A DNA stretch of 64,000 bases from the NCBI GenBank assembly GCA_945833835.1, contig CAMAFR010000004.1, forward strand, positions 18,772-82,771, in the 5' to 3' direction. A program made the translations under genes and the position numbers. The stretch's first letter is position 1. Every line of letters starts with the position of its first letter. The notes beneath the pieces were generated by a model, which worked only from the letters and a program-made list of their open reading frames with translations, made no database searches and was not told where the DNA came from. Shown here piece after piece: positions 25,924-35,201 of this stretch. The DNA is from an uncultured Bacteroides sp. (lineage in GTDB: Bacteria > Bacteroidota > Bacteroidia > Bacteroidales > Bacteroidaceae).

Positions 25924-25994
25924 AAAGCGAAGCGTCTGTCGGGGGTGGGCCACACGGCCCGTGTCAGCCAACGGTCGACAGATACTTCGCTTCG
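25924..25994. terminator. hairpin between frr and rsgA
   Basis: Inverted arms around GCGAAGCGTCTGTCG (from 25927) and CGACAGATACTTCGC (ending near 25990) form a long imperfect stem with a loop of about 30 bases. There is no clean T tract on either side, so it may attenuate or stabilise rather than fully terminate. Confidence 0.45.
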
Positions 25995-26065
25995 TATCAT
26001 CCTGACGGATGTCCTTCGGGACCTGCTCCCTGTCGTTTGCAGGTCAACTCGTCAACGTGCGAAAT

Positions 26066-26626
26066 TTATACCGTCATGATTTCCTTGTCCTTGGCGGCCA
26101 GCATCTCGTCAATCTGCTTGATGTACTTGTCGTGCACCTTCTGCAGCTTGGCTTCGGCGTTTTTCTGCTCGTCTTCGGCCATGCCGTCCTTCACGGCTTT
26201 CTTCAGGGTGTCGATGGCGTCACGGCGTGCGTTGCGCACGCTCACCTTGGCGGTCTCGCCTTCGGCCTTGCACTGCTTGGCCAGCTGTTTGCGTCGTTCC
26301 TCCGTCAAGGGCGGGATGCCGATGCGGATGATTTCGCCGTTGTTTTCGGGCATGATGCCGAGGGTGGAGTCGATGATGGCCTTTTCAATGACGCGGAACA
26401 TGCTCTTGTCCCACGGCTTGATGGCGATGCTGCGTGCGTCGGGGGTGGTCACCGCCGCTACGTTGTTGATGGGCACCATGCTTCCGTAAGAGTCCACGCG
26501 GATGCCGTCCAGCAGGCGCACGTCGGCCTTGCCGGCGCGGATGTGTGCCAGCGCTTCATCCAGATACATGATTGCCATATCCATTTTCTCTTCAGCTGTG
26601 CTGAGAATAGTTTTCGAGTCTGCCAT
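26066..26626 (-). CDS. frr: ribosome recycling factor
   Basis: Splits post-termination 70S ribosomes together with EF-G. 186 aa, the standard length, with conserved [36 protein letters not shown] and the helical domain containing [14 protein letters not shown]. It has its own TATATTTG promoter about 40 bases upstream. Confidence 0.97.
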   Translation of the reverse strand: MADSKTILSTAEEKMDMAIMYLDEALAHIRAGKADVRLLDGIRVDSYGSMVPINNVAAVTTPDARSIAIKPWDKSMFRVIEKAIIDSTLGIMPENNGEIIRIGIPPLTEERRKQLAKQCKAEGETAKVSVRNARRDAIDTLKKAVKDGMAEDEQKNAEAKLQKVHDKYIKQIDEMLAAKDKEIMTV

Positions 26627-26660
26627 ATACTTTCTTTATAGTTAAATGTTACTTGGTGGA

Positions 26661-26668
26661 CAAATATA
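26661..26668 (-). promoter_or_regulatory. frr promoter -7 element
   Basis: CAAATATA on the + strand reads TATATTTG on the coding strand, a perfect TAnnTTTG. The expected -33 position falls inside the adjacent perfect inverted repeat (26683-26747). Confidence 0.5.
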
Positions 26669-26682
26669 GCTATTTTTTGGAA

Positions 26683-26747
26683 ATGAAGAGTGAAAAATGA
26701 AACGGGAAGAGGCTTTTGCGCTCCACTTTTCATTTTTCACTCTTCAT
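26683..26747. repeat. 20-bp perfect inverted repeat
   Basis: Arms 26683-26702 (beginning ATGAAGAGTG) and 26728-26747 are exact reverse complements, with a 25-base loop. It sits just downstream of the transglutaminase lipoprotein stop and upstream of frr, so it probably terminates the former. The GAGTGAAAAATGAA wording resembles repeats common in Bacteroides intergenic DNA. Confidence 0.65.
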
Positions 26748-26770
26748 GGGTTATGCTTCGCCCGGTGCTG

Positions 26771-29440
26771 TCAGAGCTTGTGGATGACCTGCATCATCTG
26801 TTCGCCCAGTCCGATGGTATAGCCTTGTGATACGAAGACCACCCGGTTGAAGGTGTCGGCTATCAGGAAGATGGGCAGCGTGTTGGCGTGCGCCAGCTTC
26901 ATGGCTGCCACCATTTCGTTCTGGATGGCGTGGCTTTGGTCGATACCATAGACGATGGTGTTGGGCAGGGCTCCGAACTCTTTGGTGTCGAACTTCTGCA
27001 GACCTTCTTCATCGGGGAAGAGCAGCACCATCTTGCGGCCCCAGGCTTCGAGCTGGTCCTTCACGGCAGCGATGTCGCGCATGGCGTGGTTGGTCGGTTC
27101 CTGGCGTGCGCCGAGGATGGCGATGACGTAGTAGCCGCGTCCTGTGGTGGCGAGCACGCTGGTCTCTTCTTTCGTGGTGGCGTCAATGTACTTGTTCTCC
27201 GAGTTGAAGTTGCCGATGACTTGGATGTCGTCTTTGCTCTCACGCATGCTCAGGTCTACCTTGGTGGTCTTGCCGGCCTCTATGTGGAAGAAGGTGAGGC
27301 GGTTCAATACGGTGCCGCTGGCCATGCGTGTGCCGGTAGAGAGCACGTAGTCGCCCGCATCCAGGCTGGTGCCTTTCTTCAGCAGGTTGCTCCAGGTGGC
27401 TCCGCCGCCCATGTCCACGTCGCCTTCGTCATAGCTCAGCAGTTGCAGGCGTCCGTTCTCGATTTTCGAGATGGAGAAGTGCGAATAATATTTCGGGTCG
27501 CTCAGCGAGGGAATGGGCTGGTAGCTGGCTATCAGTGTGCCGGTGGCGGCGGTAGCTTGTTCGGTGGCTTCGAAGTCGATGTCGGTCACCTTGCTGCCCA
27601 TGAGCTGCACCTTGCCGGTCACGTCGTCAATGCGGGCGGGGATGCCGAGGGAGCGGCATACCGATACAAAGAAGATGTTGCGCGAGTGGGCGTCGGCCAC
27701 ACGGGCGTTCCATACGCCTTCGGGAAAGATGGGGGCACCGCCGAGGTTGCAGTTGCTGTCTACGGTGATGTTCGCCTTCACCCATTCCACCAGTTTCATC
27801 GGGTCGGCCACGTAGGCGTTGGCGTCGGCCTCACTGATGGCGTTACGGAAGAACTGCTTGTAGGGAGTGATCATTTCGTTGGCCACGCGCGGATTCAGGA
27901 TGTAGCTGTTGAAGGTGGCTGCGGGGACCTTAGAGGGGTTGACCGAGTGGGCGAGGTGGTCGGCCAGCACTTCGGGGCGCACGTCGCGGAGGTCTTTGGC
28001 AGATACCTGTTGCAGCAGTTCCACGGCGAGGGCTTTTTGGTCGGCGGCACTGCCCAAGAAGTCTTCCAGTGTCTTCCAATTGCCTCTGGCCTTGATGAGC
28101 AGTTTGCTGATGAGGGCAACGTCCAGACCGTTCTGTTCGGCAAAAGCCTTGCCGGTCTCTTCATTGACGAAGGTGGCTACATAAGCGTTGCGGATGGAGT
28201 CTTCCACCGCCATGCGGCGGGTGTTCTCGGCGCGCTGTTCGTCACTGACGGCGGGCAGATTGGCTTTTTCAGGCGGCGGCACGATGTCGAACTCCTCGGT
28301 GAAGCTCTTGTCTACGCCCTTCTTGTCCAAGGTCAAGGTCAGGGTCACCATCTCGTCCTTGCCGAACGACACTTTGCCGTAGCCGTAGGCACCGTCTTTC
28401 GAGGCCCATACCAGCATGTCGCCCAATCCGGCACTCAGCCATGTCTCGCCCTTTTCATCGGTCTGCTTGGTGGCCACGGTGTAGTATTCGGCATAGTTGT
28501 AAATCTTGAATTCCACTTTTGCGTCGGCTACCGGTGCGCCGTTGGTGTCGGTCACCTTGACGGCGGCCTTGGCCGAGTTGGCATAGTTGTCGATGATGTT
28601 GATTTCGGTGTAGAGCGGGGTCTGTACCATGATTTCCTCTTTGCCGTTGTAGCGGCCGAACACTTTGGTGTGCATCAGCATACCGCGGCTGGCAGGTGCG
28701 TTGAACCATCCGAGGTTCAGCACCGGTTCGGGCTCGCAGGCACCCAGGAAGTACCATTTGCCGTCCACCCAGGCTTCTACCCAGGCATGGTTGTCGTCGG
28801 TGTGGGCCCAGCGCGGTGTGTACACCTGGCGGGCCGGGATGCCTACCGAGCGCAGGGCGGCTACGGTGAAGGTCGACTCTTCGCCGCAGCGTCCGTAGGC
28901 GGTTCTTACCGAGGCCAGCGGCGAGCTGGTGCGGGCGTCAGACGGGGTATAGATGACCTTCTCGTGGCACCAGTGGTTCACTTCGATGACGGCATCGTGT
29001 AGCGGGAGGTTCTTGACACGGTCTTTCAGCTCTTTATAGAACACCATGCGGCTTTCGTCCAGGTTCTCGTTGTTCACGCGGATGGGGAGCACGAAATGAC
29101 GGAACACGTCTTCGGGCACTATCTTCCCCCAGGGCATTTCCTGACGGGCCGCGAAGGAGGTGCGCACGTTTTCCAGGAAATAGTCGCCGCTGTAGCCGGC
29201 GATGTCACCTGCCGGCATGTAGGCATAGAGGAAACTCAGTGCCTCTTTTTCGGCAGTGCTGAGAGGTTGGTCGAAGACGGTGAAGAAGTTCCCCTTGCTC
29301 AGTTGGGCCTGGCGGGCCTGCAAGGCGGTTTCCACTTGTGCGCGATAGGCGCTGTCGTTGATGAAATGCTCTGAGGCATTGCCGCATCCGGTGAGAATGA
29401 GCACCACGGCCATCAACAGGAATTGATAGGTTTTGTTCAT
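26771..29440 (-). CDS. transglutaminase-domain lipoprotein
   Basis: 889-aa lipoprotein (lipobox ILTGC, C19), so anchored in the periplasm or outer membrane. The first transglutaminase-like domain is complete: catalytic C185 in YGRCGEESTF, H218 in DDNHAWVE, and an acidic residue in GACEPEP. A carboxypeptidase-regulatory-like beta domain follows (around 285-375, TDTNGAPVADAKVEF). A second, degenerate transglutaminase-like segment then appears (SVCRSLGIPARIDD), and a C-terminal thioredoxin-like region. Peptidase or amidase action on peptides or cell-wall material is plausible; the substrate is unknown. Own promoter and a terminator-like inverted repeat. Confidence 0.78.
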   Translation of the reverse strand: MNKTYQFLLMAVVLILTGCGNASEHFINDSAYRAQVETALQARQAQLSKGNFFTVFDQPLSTAEKEALSFLYAYMPAGDIAGYSGDYFLENVRTSFAARQEMPWGKIVPEDVFRHFVLPIRVNNENLDESRMVFYKELKDRVKNLPLHDAVIEVNHWCHEKVIYTPSDARTSSPLASVRTAYGRCGEESTFTVAALRSVGIPARQVYTPRWAHTDDNHAWVEAWVDGKWYFLGACEPEPVLNLGWFNAPASRGMLMHTKVFGRYNGKEEIMVQTPLYTEINIIDNYANSAKAAVKVTDTNGAPVADAKVEFKIYNYAEYYTVATKQTDEKGETWLSAGLGDMLVWASKDGAYGYGKVSFGKDEMVTLTLTLDKKGVDKSFTEEFDIVPPPEKANLPAVSDEQRAENTRRMAVEDSIRNAYVATFVNEETGKAFAEQNGLDVALISKLLIKARGNWKTLEDFLGSAADQKALAVELLQQVSAKDLRDVRPEVLADHLAHSVNPSKVPAATFNSYILNPRVANEMITPYKQFFRNAISEADANAYVADPMKLVEWVKANITVDSNCNLGGAPIFPEGVWNARVADAHSRNIFFVSVCRSLGIPARIDDVTGKVQLMGSKVTDIDFEATEQATAATGTLIASYQPIPSLSDPKYYSHFSISKIENGRLQLLSYDEGDVDMGGGATWSNLLKKGTSLDAGDYVLSTGTRMASGTVLNRLTFFHIEAGKTTKVDLSMRESKDDIQVIGNFNSENKYIDATTKEETSVLATTGRGYYVIAILGARQEPTNHAMRDIAAVKDQLEAWGRKMVLLFPDEEGLQKFDTKEFGALPNTIVYGIDQSHAIQNEMVAAMKLAHANTLPIFLIADTFNRVVFVSQGYTIGLGEQMMQVIHKL

Positions 29441-29510
29441 AGTTATATAAAAGTTTTAGGTTTGGCGGGTTGACAAAGCTGCGCATCGGCGTTTGTTCCG
29501 AATCAGCGAC

Positions 29511-29541
29511 CAAATTTATCAATTATTTCGTTAGCAGCAAA
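29511..29541 (-). promoter_or_regulatory. promoter of the transglutaminase lipoprotein gene
   Basis: On the coding strand TTTG (29541-29538) and TAAATTTG (29518-29511) fit the Bacteroidetes -33/-7 consensus with a 19-base gap. It lies back-to-back with the phosphatase promoter at 29555. Confidence 0.6.
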
Positions 29542-29554
29542 ACAAACGAATCAT

Positions 29555-29562
29555 TAACTTTG
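29555..29562 (+). promoter_or_regulatory. promoter -7 element of the histidine phosphatase gene
   Basis: TAACTTTG matches TAnnTTTG; predicted transcription start is about 20 bases before the ATG at 29591. Confidence 0.5.
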
Positions 29563-29590
29563 TCTGACGAATCATTTTATAGACAGACAG

Positions 29591-30106
29591 ATGTTGAGGA
29601 TTTACTTGGCACGTCACGGACAGACGTGCGAAAACCTGTCCCGGGTGTTCCAGGGACAGTTGCCGGGATGCCTGACCGACGAAGGCCGCCGGCAGGCATT
29701 GGCGTTGGGCGAACGGCTGAGAGGGGTGCCGCTGGATGCCGTGGTGAGCAGTGACCTGCGGCGGGCGGTGGAGACCGTCCGGCTGGCGGTGGGCGACCGC
29801 AGGCTGCCTTGGGAGCAGGTGCCGCTGTTCCGAGAGATAGACTGGGGGAGTTTCACCGGACGGAAGATAGACGACCTGCAGGGACAGCCGTTCCCGCCCG
29901 ATGCGGAAACGGCGGAACAGCTGTACGAGCGGGCGGGCCGATGCGTGGAGTACCTTCGTAGCCGTTACGAGGGCTGTTCGGTGCTGGTGGTGGCGCACGG
30001 GTTGTTCAACCGTTCGTTGCAGGCACGGATAGAAGGCATCCCGATGGAGCGGCTGCGCTCCATCCCCCACATGGCCAATGCGGAGGTGCGCCGGTTGGTG
30101 TTGTGA
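29591..30106 (+). CDS. histidine phosphatase family protein
   Basis: 171 aa with the phosphoglycerate-mutase-like phosphatase motifs: LARHGQT at the N-terminus (H9 is the phosphate acceptor), S/T-rich SSDLRRAVETV, the acidic EIDWGSFTG, and the second catalytic histidine in VVAHGLFNR. Members of this small group include alpha-ribazole phosphatase (CobC) and general phosphatases. No cobalamin genes flank it, so the substrate is left open. Converges with the TlpA-like gene, the stops being 4 bases apart. Confidence 0.83.
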   Translation: MLRIYLARHGQTCENLSRVFQGQLPGCLTDEGRRQALALGERLRGVPLDAVVSSDLRRAVETVRLAVGDRRLPWEQVPLFREIDWGSFTGRKIDDLQGQPFPPDAETAEQLYERAGRCVEYLRSRYEGCSVLVVAHGLFNRSLQARIEGIPMERLRSIPHMANAEVRRLVL

Positions 30107-30110
30107 AGGC

Positions 30111-30632
30111 CTATTGCAGGGCTTTCTCTATCTGTTCCAGCAGTTGCTGGAATTCTTCGGGCGTATAGCCCAATGACGAATAGATGAGTTGGCCGCTCTT
30201 GTCGAACAGGTAGGAGCGGGGGATGATCTGGTCGGCAAAGAGCGAGAACACTTCCCGTTTCGGGTCGGGATAAAGCGGGAACTCAAACTGCTTCTTCTCA
30301 TTGTATTTCTGCAGTTGCTCGTCGGTATGTTCCCGGCCGATGACCAGCAGCCGGAAGTCCTTGCAGTCCTTGTACTTGGGCCAAAGCGTGCTTTTCACTT
30401 CGGCCAGCTCCTTTTGGCAGGGACCGCACCAGGTGGCGAACAGGCTGACGAGCACGACTTTTCCTTTCAGATCGGCCGGCCGGACGTTGCCGTACACTTC
30501 CGATTTCAGTTCGATGGCGGGCAATGCGTCACCTTTGTTGATTTTCTCCTTGTTCGCCGTCTGTGCGACTCCGTTGAAGGCGGTCAGTATCACCGCCAGT
30601 AGCATAACGATGCTTTTGTGGATGGGATTCAT
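30111..30632 (-). CDS. TlpA/ResA-like thiol-disulfide oxidoreductase
   Basis: 173 aa, exported by a signal peptide (IVMLLAVILTAFNGVAQ). Thioredoxin fold with the redox-active CxxC in FATWCGPCQKEL (C69, C72) and the cis-proline region near IIPRSYLFDKSG. Likely acts as a periplasmic thiol reductant; the exact partner is unknown. Confidence 0.85.
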   Translation of the reverse strand: MNPIHKSIVMLLAVILTAFNGVAQTANKEKINKGDALPAIELKSEVYGNVRPADLKGKVVLVSLFATWCGPCQKELAEVKSTLWPKYKDCKDFRLLVIGREHTDEQLQKYNEKKQFEFPLYPDPKREVFSLFADQIIPRSYLFDKSGQLIYSSLGYTPEEFQQLLEQIEKALQ

Positions 30633-30666
30633 GGCTTCTTGTCTGTTTTGAATGGGTTATGTGTCG

Positions 30667-30674
30667 CAAACATA
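30667..30674 (-). promoter_or_regulatory. promoter -7 element of the TlpA-like gene
   Basis: CAAACATA on the + strand reads TATGTTTG on the coding strand, matching TAnnTTTG, about 35 bases before the start codon. The -33 element is not obvious. Confidence 0.45.
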
Positions 30675-30794
30675 CATAAAAAAACGGTAGGTGAGGTCGG
30701 GTGGCAACCGTCTTTTTTCGGCGATAGCGCATTTTTCGGGAGGCTGACGGCCTATCTCGGGGCCCGTGTCTGCCTTCAGTGACGGCCGGTCGCT

Positions 30795-30840
30795 GTCATC
30801 AGTGGTGACCGGCTGTTGTCATCAGCGGTGATCCGCCGGA
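30795..30840. repeat. two imperfect 23-base direct repeats
   Basis: GTCATCAGTGGTGACCGGC (from 30795) recurs as GTCATCAGCGGTGATCCGC (from 30818); a third, weaker copy precedes them. They end at the trkA stop codon and may form alternative hairpins on the trkA transcript. Confidence 0.45.
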
Positions 30841-30842
30841 AG

Positions 30843-32183
30843 CTAATTGAAATACCGTTCCAGTTTCTTGATCATCATGCCGAGGCAGAACACCACCACA
30901 TGGTCGTTCTCCTGGATGACCGTGTTACCGTTGACCAGGATGCCTTCACCGCCTCTGATGAGTCCGCCAATGGTGGCGCCTTTGGGCAGGCCCACGTCCT
31001 TCACGGCGCAGCGGGTGATGAGCGAGCCTGCCTTGACGGTAAATTCCGCCACATCGGCATTGGCGAAGGTGAGGCATTTCACGTTCGACACGTCCGCATC
31101 CAGCATCATCTGGTAGATATGGCTGGCGGCGATGAACTTCTTGTTGATGACGGTGCCGATGTCCAGGCTTTCGGCCATGCTGATGTAATCAATGTTCTCC
31201 ACTTCGGCCACGGTCTTGGTCACGCCCATGCGCTTGGCGGCCAGACAGGCCAGGATGTTGGTCTCAGAGCTGTCGGTCAGTGCCACGAACGCCTCGGTGT
31301 TGCGGATGCCTTCCTCGTTGAGGAGTTCCATGTCGCGTCCGTCCCCGTTGATCACCATCACATGGTCGTCTACCAGTTCGGTGAGCCGGTGGCAGCGGTT
31401 CAGGTCGAGTTCGATGATTTTCGTACGCATATAGTCGGGCATGTACTGGGCAGCGCGCACGGCGATGCGGCTGCCGCCCATAATCATGACGTTGCGGATG
31501 TCGGCATAGTGTTCCTTGCCCGAAATCTTGCGGATATAGGGGATGTATTTCTTGGTGGTCGTGAAGTAGACGATGTCGTTGGCGCGGATGTAGTCATCGC
31601 CCCGCGGGATGATGGTCTCGTTGCCCCGCTTGATGGCCACGATATGAAACGGGATATTGCGTCCGCCCAGCTCGTGGAGGGGCACGTTGAGGATTTCGGC
31701 CGAAGCGCGCAGCTTGGTGCCCAGCAGCACCAGGGCTCCGCCGGCAAACTCCCACCACTGGCGTATCCAGCTCATGCGCACGGCATCCACAATGTCACGT
31801 GCGGCCAGCATTTCGGGGTAGATGAGCGAGTCCACCCCTAAGCTGGCGAAGAACTCCTTGTGGCGCGGTTGCAGGTACTCGTAGTTGTCGATGCGTGCCA
31901 CAGTCTTCTTGGCACCCAGGCGGGTGGCTATCATGCACGCCGTCATGTTGCAGCTCTCGTTGGGGGTGACGGCAATGAAAAGGTCGGCACCGGCGACACC
32001 GGCCTCCTTCAGTCCTTCGATGGAGGTCGGCGAGAGGTTGACCGTGAGCAGGTCGAAGTTGTTGCCTACCCGTGCCAGGCGTTCTTCGTTTTCGTCAATG
32101 AGGATAATGTCCTGCTTCTCTCCTGAAAGCAGTTTGGCGAGGTGCGTGCCTACGGCACCTGCGCCGGCAATGATGATTTTCAT
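30843..32183 (-). CDS. trkA: Trk potassium uptake NAD-binding subunit TrkA
   Basis: 446 aa, cytoplasmic regulatory ring subunit that gates a Trk/Ktr potassium channel. Two RCK repeats, each with a Rossmann nucleotide-binding N-part ([12 protein letters not shown] at the start, [12 protein letters not shown] near 230) and a TrkA-C part. Start at 32183 (MKIIIAG) overlaps the dxs stop as ATGA, showing translational coupling. No trkH is in the window. Confidence 0.92.
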   Translation of the reverse strand: MKIIIAGAGAVGTHLAKLLSGEKQDIILIDENEERLARVGNNFDLLTVNLSPTSIEGLKEAGVAGADLFIAVTPNESCNMTACMIATRLGAKKTVARIDNYEYLQPRHKEFFASLGVDSLIYPEMLAARDIVDAVRMSWIRQWWEFAGGALVLLGTKLRASAEILNVPLHELGGRNIPFHIVAIKRGNETIIPRGDDYIRANDIVYFTTTKKYIPYIRKISGKEHYADIRNVMIMGGSRIAVRAAQYMPDYMRTKIIELDLNRCHRLTELVDDHVMVINGDGRDMELLNEEGIRNTEAFVALTDSSETNILACLAAKRMGVTKTVAEVENIDYISMAESLDIGTVINKKFIAASHIYQMMLDADVSNVKCLTFANADVAEFTVKAGSLITRCAVKDVGLPKGATIGGLIRGGEGILVNGNTVIQENDHVVVFCLGMMIKKLERYFN

Positions 32184-34090
32184 ACGTCGGTAAGGATTTT
32201 CCGTAGGGTGGAACAGATGCTGTCGAGGTCGATGCCGCACAAAGCGTGGAGGTCGGCCACGGGGCCGTGTGGGATGAAACGGTCGGGGACCCCCAAACGG
32301 TGCAGGGTGACCGGATAGCCATGGTCGGACATGAATTCGAGCACCGCACTGCCCATGCCTCCCTGCAACGCACCGTCTTCTATGGTGACGATGTGCCGGT
32401 AGTGGCGGCCAGCCTCGTGCAGCAGCTCTTCGTCTATCGGCTTGAGGAAACGCAGGTCATAGTGGGCGATGCTGCAACCGGTGTCCGCCTCGGTGCGTGC
32501 AATGGCCTGCGCGGCTGTGTGGCCGATGGGGCCGAGCGTGATGACAGCCAGGTCAGTCCCCGCTTTCAGCCGTCGGCCTGTGCCCACCGGGACGGTTTCG
32601 AGCGGACATCTCCATTCGCTGAGCGATCCGCGTCCGCGTGGGTAACGGATGACGAACGGACCGTGGCCGGGTTGGGCGGCGGTGTACATCAGCCGGCGGA
32701 GTTCATGCTCGTCGTAGGGCGAGGCGATGGTCAGGTTCGGGATGGTGCGGAAATAGGCCAGGTCGAACACTCCATGATGGGTAGGGCCGTCTTCGCCCAC
32801 CAGTCCGGCGCGGTCCAGACAAAGGGCCACATCCAGCCGCTGGATGGCGACATCGTGGATGACATTGTCGTAGGCACGCTGCATGAACGATGAGTAGATG
32901 TTGCAGAAAGGCCGCAGCCCTTCTTTGGCCAGTCCGCCCGAGAAGGTGACGGCGTGGCCTTCGGCAATGCCCACATCGAACACGCGCTGGGGCATCACCT
33001 GCTGCAGGATGTTCATCGAGCATCCGGTAGGCATGGCCGGTGTGATTCCCACGATACGTTCGTCCCGTTCGGCCAGCTCGACCAGGGTGTGGCCGAACAC
33101 TTCCTGGAACAAGGGCGGCTTGCCGTTGGTGTCTGCCACGATGCGCCGGCCGGTTTCCTTGTCAAAGCAGCCGGGGGCGTGCCACACCGTGGCGTTCTCT
33201 TCGGCCGGCCGGAATCCCTTGCCTTTCACCGTATGTACGTGGAGCAGCTTGGGTCCCTTCATGTCTTTAATCTCGTGCAGTACGCGCGTCAGTGCCGCCA
33301 CATCGTGTCCGTCTACGGGGCCGAAATAACGTATGTTCAGGCCTTCGAACATATTCTGCTGGCTCACCAGCACCGACTTGAGGCTGTTGTTGAAGCGGAT
33401 GATGCTCTTACGCCGTTCCTCGTCGAGCAGGCCCCAGCGGTTCAGCCGCCGGGCGATGCCGTATCGCAGGCGGTTGTAACCTTCCGAGGTCTGGAGGTGC
33501 AGCAGGTATTGCTTCATGCCTCCCACACTCCGGTCGATGGCCATATTATTGTCATTGAGGATGATGAGCAGGTTGTTGGGGGTGGAGGAAACGTTGTTGA
33601 GCCCTTCAAACGCCAGCCCGCCGCTCATGGAACCGTCGCCGATGACCGCCACCACCCGTCGGTCGGTCTCGCCTTTCAGCGTGGCGGCGACAGCCATGCC
33701 GAGGGCTGCCGAAATGGAGTTGGAGGCATGGCCGCAGGTGAAGGTGTCGTATTCGCTTTCCTCCGGCGAGGGGAACGGACGTATGCCGTTCAGCTTCCGG
33801 TTGGTACAGAAGCTGTCCCGGCGTCCTGTCAGAATCTTGTGCCCATAGGCCTGGTGGCCTACGTCCCACACAATGCGGTCGTAGGGAGTATTGAATATAT
33901 AATGTAAGGCAACGGTCAGCTCTACCACTCCGAGGCTGGAACCGAAGTGTCCCGGATTGCGTGACAGTTCGTCGATGATTTTCTGACGGAGTTCGTGGCA
34001 GACTTCCGGCAGGTCGGCAGGCGGCAGGTTACGCAGGTCCTTCGGACTGTTTATCTTCTCCAGTAAGGCAAATGAAGCGTGTTGTTCCAT
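32180..34090 (-). CDS. dxs: 1-deoxy-D-xylulose-5-phosphate synthase
   Basis: First enzyme of the MEP isoprenoid pathway; condenses pyruvate and glyceraldehyde-3-phosphate. 636 aa, thiamine-diphosphate enzyme with H49 in [10 protein letters not shown], the TPP/Mg motif [16 protein letters not shown], and [13 protein letters not shown] in the pyrimidine domain. Start chosen at 34090 ([10 protein letters not shown]); the longer reading to 34336 would run through the promoter and the divergent GSCFA gene. Overlaps trkA by 4 bases. Confidence 0.95.
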   Translation of the reverse strand: MEQHASFALLEKINSPKDLRNLPPADLPEVCHELRQKIIDELSRNPGHFGSSLGVVELTVALHYIFNTPYDRIVWDVGHQAYGHKILTGRRDSFCTNRKLNGIRPFPSPEESEYDTFTCGHASNSISAALGMAVAATLKGETDRRVVAVIGDGSMSGGLAFEGLNNVSSTPNNLLIILNDNNMAIDRSVGGMKQYLLHLQTSEGYNRLRYGIARRLNRWGLLDEERRKSIIRFNNSLKSVLVSQQNMFEGLNIRYFGPVDGHDVAALTRVLHEIKDMKGPKLLHVHTVKGKGFRPAEENATVWHAPGCFDKETGRRIVADTNGKPPLFQEVFGHTLVELAERDERIVGITPAMPTGCSMNILQQVMPQRVFDVGIAEGHAVTFSGGLAKEGLRPFCNIYSSFMQRAYDNVIHDVAIQRLDVALCLDRAGLVGEDGPTHHGVFDLAYFRTIPNLTIASPYDEHELRRLMYTAAQPGHGPFVIRYPRGRGSLSEWRCPLETVPVGTGRRLKAGTDLAVITLGPIGHTAAQAIARTEADTGCSIAHYDLRFLKPIDEELLHEAGRHYRHIVTIEDGALQGGMGSAVLEFMSDHGYPVTLHRLGVPDRFIPHGPVADLHALCGIDLDSICSTLRKILTDV

Positions 34091-34113
34091 CTGTTTTTTA
34101 AAATTTAAGTCTA

Positions 34114-34121
34114 CAAAAATA
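34114..34121 (-). promoter_or_regulatory. dxs promoter -7 element
   Basis: CAAAAATA on the + strand reads TATTTTTG on the coding strand, a TAnnTTTG match about 25 bases before the chosen dxs start. The -33 element is weak. Confidence 0.45.
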
Positions 34122-34143
34122 CGATAAATAGTTGTAATGTGCT

Positions 34144-34151
34144 TACATTTG
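34144..34151 (+). promoter_or_regulatory. GSCFA gene promoter -7 element
   Basis: TACATTTG matches TAnnTTTG; start is expected about 55 bases ahead of the ATG at 34215. Divergent from the dxs promoter. Confidence 0.45.
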
Positions 34152-34214
34152 TGCAAAATAATCTTTCGGTGTCCGCTGAAGGCGGCAAAAACCGGAAGGT
34201 AAAGAAGCGCAGAC

Positions 34215-35201
34215 ATGGAATTCAGAAAAAAAGTGGAATTGCCGGTAGGGGAGGTGGAGATACGCCATTCGGACAAGCTGCTGTTGTGGGGGTCTTGTTT
34301 TGTGGAGAACATGGCCGGACGGCTGATGGCGGGCAAGTTTGATTGCCGGCTGAATCCCTATGGGGTGTTGTATAATCCGTTGTCCATAGCGGTGGCGATG
34401 GACCGGTTGCTGACGGGCTACGTCTATACGCAGGCCGACTTGCTGGCTTACAGGGGGCTGTGGTGCAGCTTGATGCATCATGGCTCTTTTTCGGATGCCG
34501 ACCCTGGGCGCTGCCTGGCCCGTATCCGTGCCGCCTCCGAAGATGCGGCGGCCTTTCTGAAGGAGGCCGACTGGCTGCTGGTGACGTTCGGCACGGCTCG
34601 GGTGTACGAGTGGAAAGAGACCGGGCAGGTGGTGGGCAACTGCCATAAGTTGCCCGAACGCCAGTTTGTGCGCCGGCTGGCCGGGGTGGACGAGATTGTC
34701 TGCACGTATGCGGCCCTGCTGGACCGGCTGCACGCCTTGAACCCCCGCCTGCAGGTCCTGTTTACGGTCAGTCCTATCCGGCACGCGCGCGACGGGATGC
34801 ACGGCAACCAGCTGAGCAAGGCCGTGCTGCTGCTGGCCGTCGACCGGCTGTGCAGCCAGCGCACCGACTGCCATTACTTCCCGGCCTATGAGATTTTGTT
34901 GGACGAGCTGCGCGATTACCGCTTTTATGCCGACGATATGCTGCACCCTTCCGCACAGGCGGTGGAATACATCTGGGAATGTTTCGGGCAGACCTACTTC
35001 ACGGCGGCCACACAGTCCCTGCTGCGGGAGGTGGCGGAGGTCCGGCGGGGGGTGGAACACCGTCCTTTCAGGCCCGACTCGGAAGAATACCGTCGTTTCC
35101 TTAGCCAAATACTGTTAAAAATAGCACAGCTACAAGAAAAATTTCCGTACTTAGACTTCCAAAAAGAAACAGAGATATGCCAAACTCAATTGAAGAAATA
35201 A
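34215..35201 (+). CDS. GSCFA-domain (GDSL-like) hydrolase
   Basis: 328 aa. The domain takes its name from the motif seen here as [13 protein letters not shown] near residues 24-36, with [20 protein letters not shown] and a C-terminal DDMLHPS that supplies the Asp and His of an SGNH-type esterase. No signal peptide, so cytoplasmic. Substrate unknown. It overlaps murF-alr by 25 bases, implying translational coupling and a possible link to cell-wall precursor metabolism, though that link is only positional. Confidence 0.8.
   Translation: MEFRKKVELPVGEVEIRHSDKLLLWGSCFVENMAGRLMAGKFDCRLNPYGVLYNPLSIAVAMDRLLTGYVYTQADLLAYRGLWCSLMHHGSFSDADPGRCLARIRAASEDAAAFLKEADWLLVTFGTARVYEWKETGQVVGNCHKLPERQFVRRLAGVDEIVCTYAALLDRLHALNPRLQVLFTVSPIRHARDGMHGNQLSKAVLLLAVDRLCSQRTDCHYFPAYEILLDELRDYRFYADDMLHPSAQAVEYIWECFGQTYFTAATQSLLREVAEVRRGVEHRPFRPDSEEYRRFLSQILLKIAQLQEKFPYLDFQKETEICQTQLKK

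Noticed and set aside
26888..29002. 704-codon + strand frame opposite the transglutaminase lipoprotein
   Set aside because: No signal, domain or motif; the - strand protein has a lipobox and catalytic triad.
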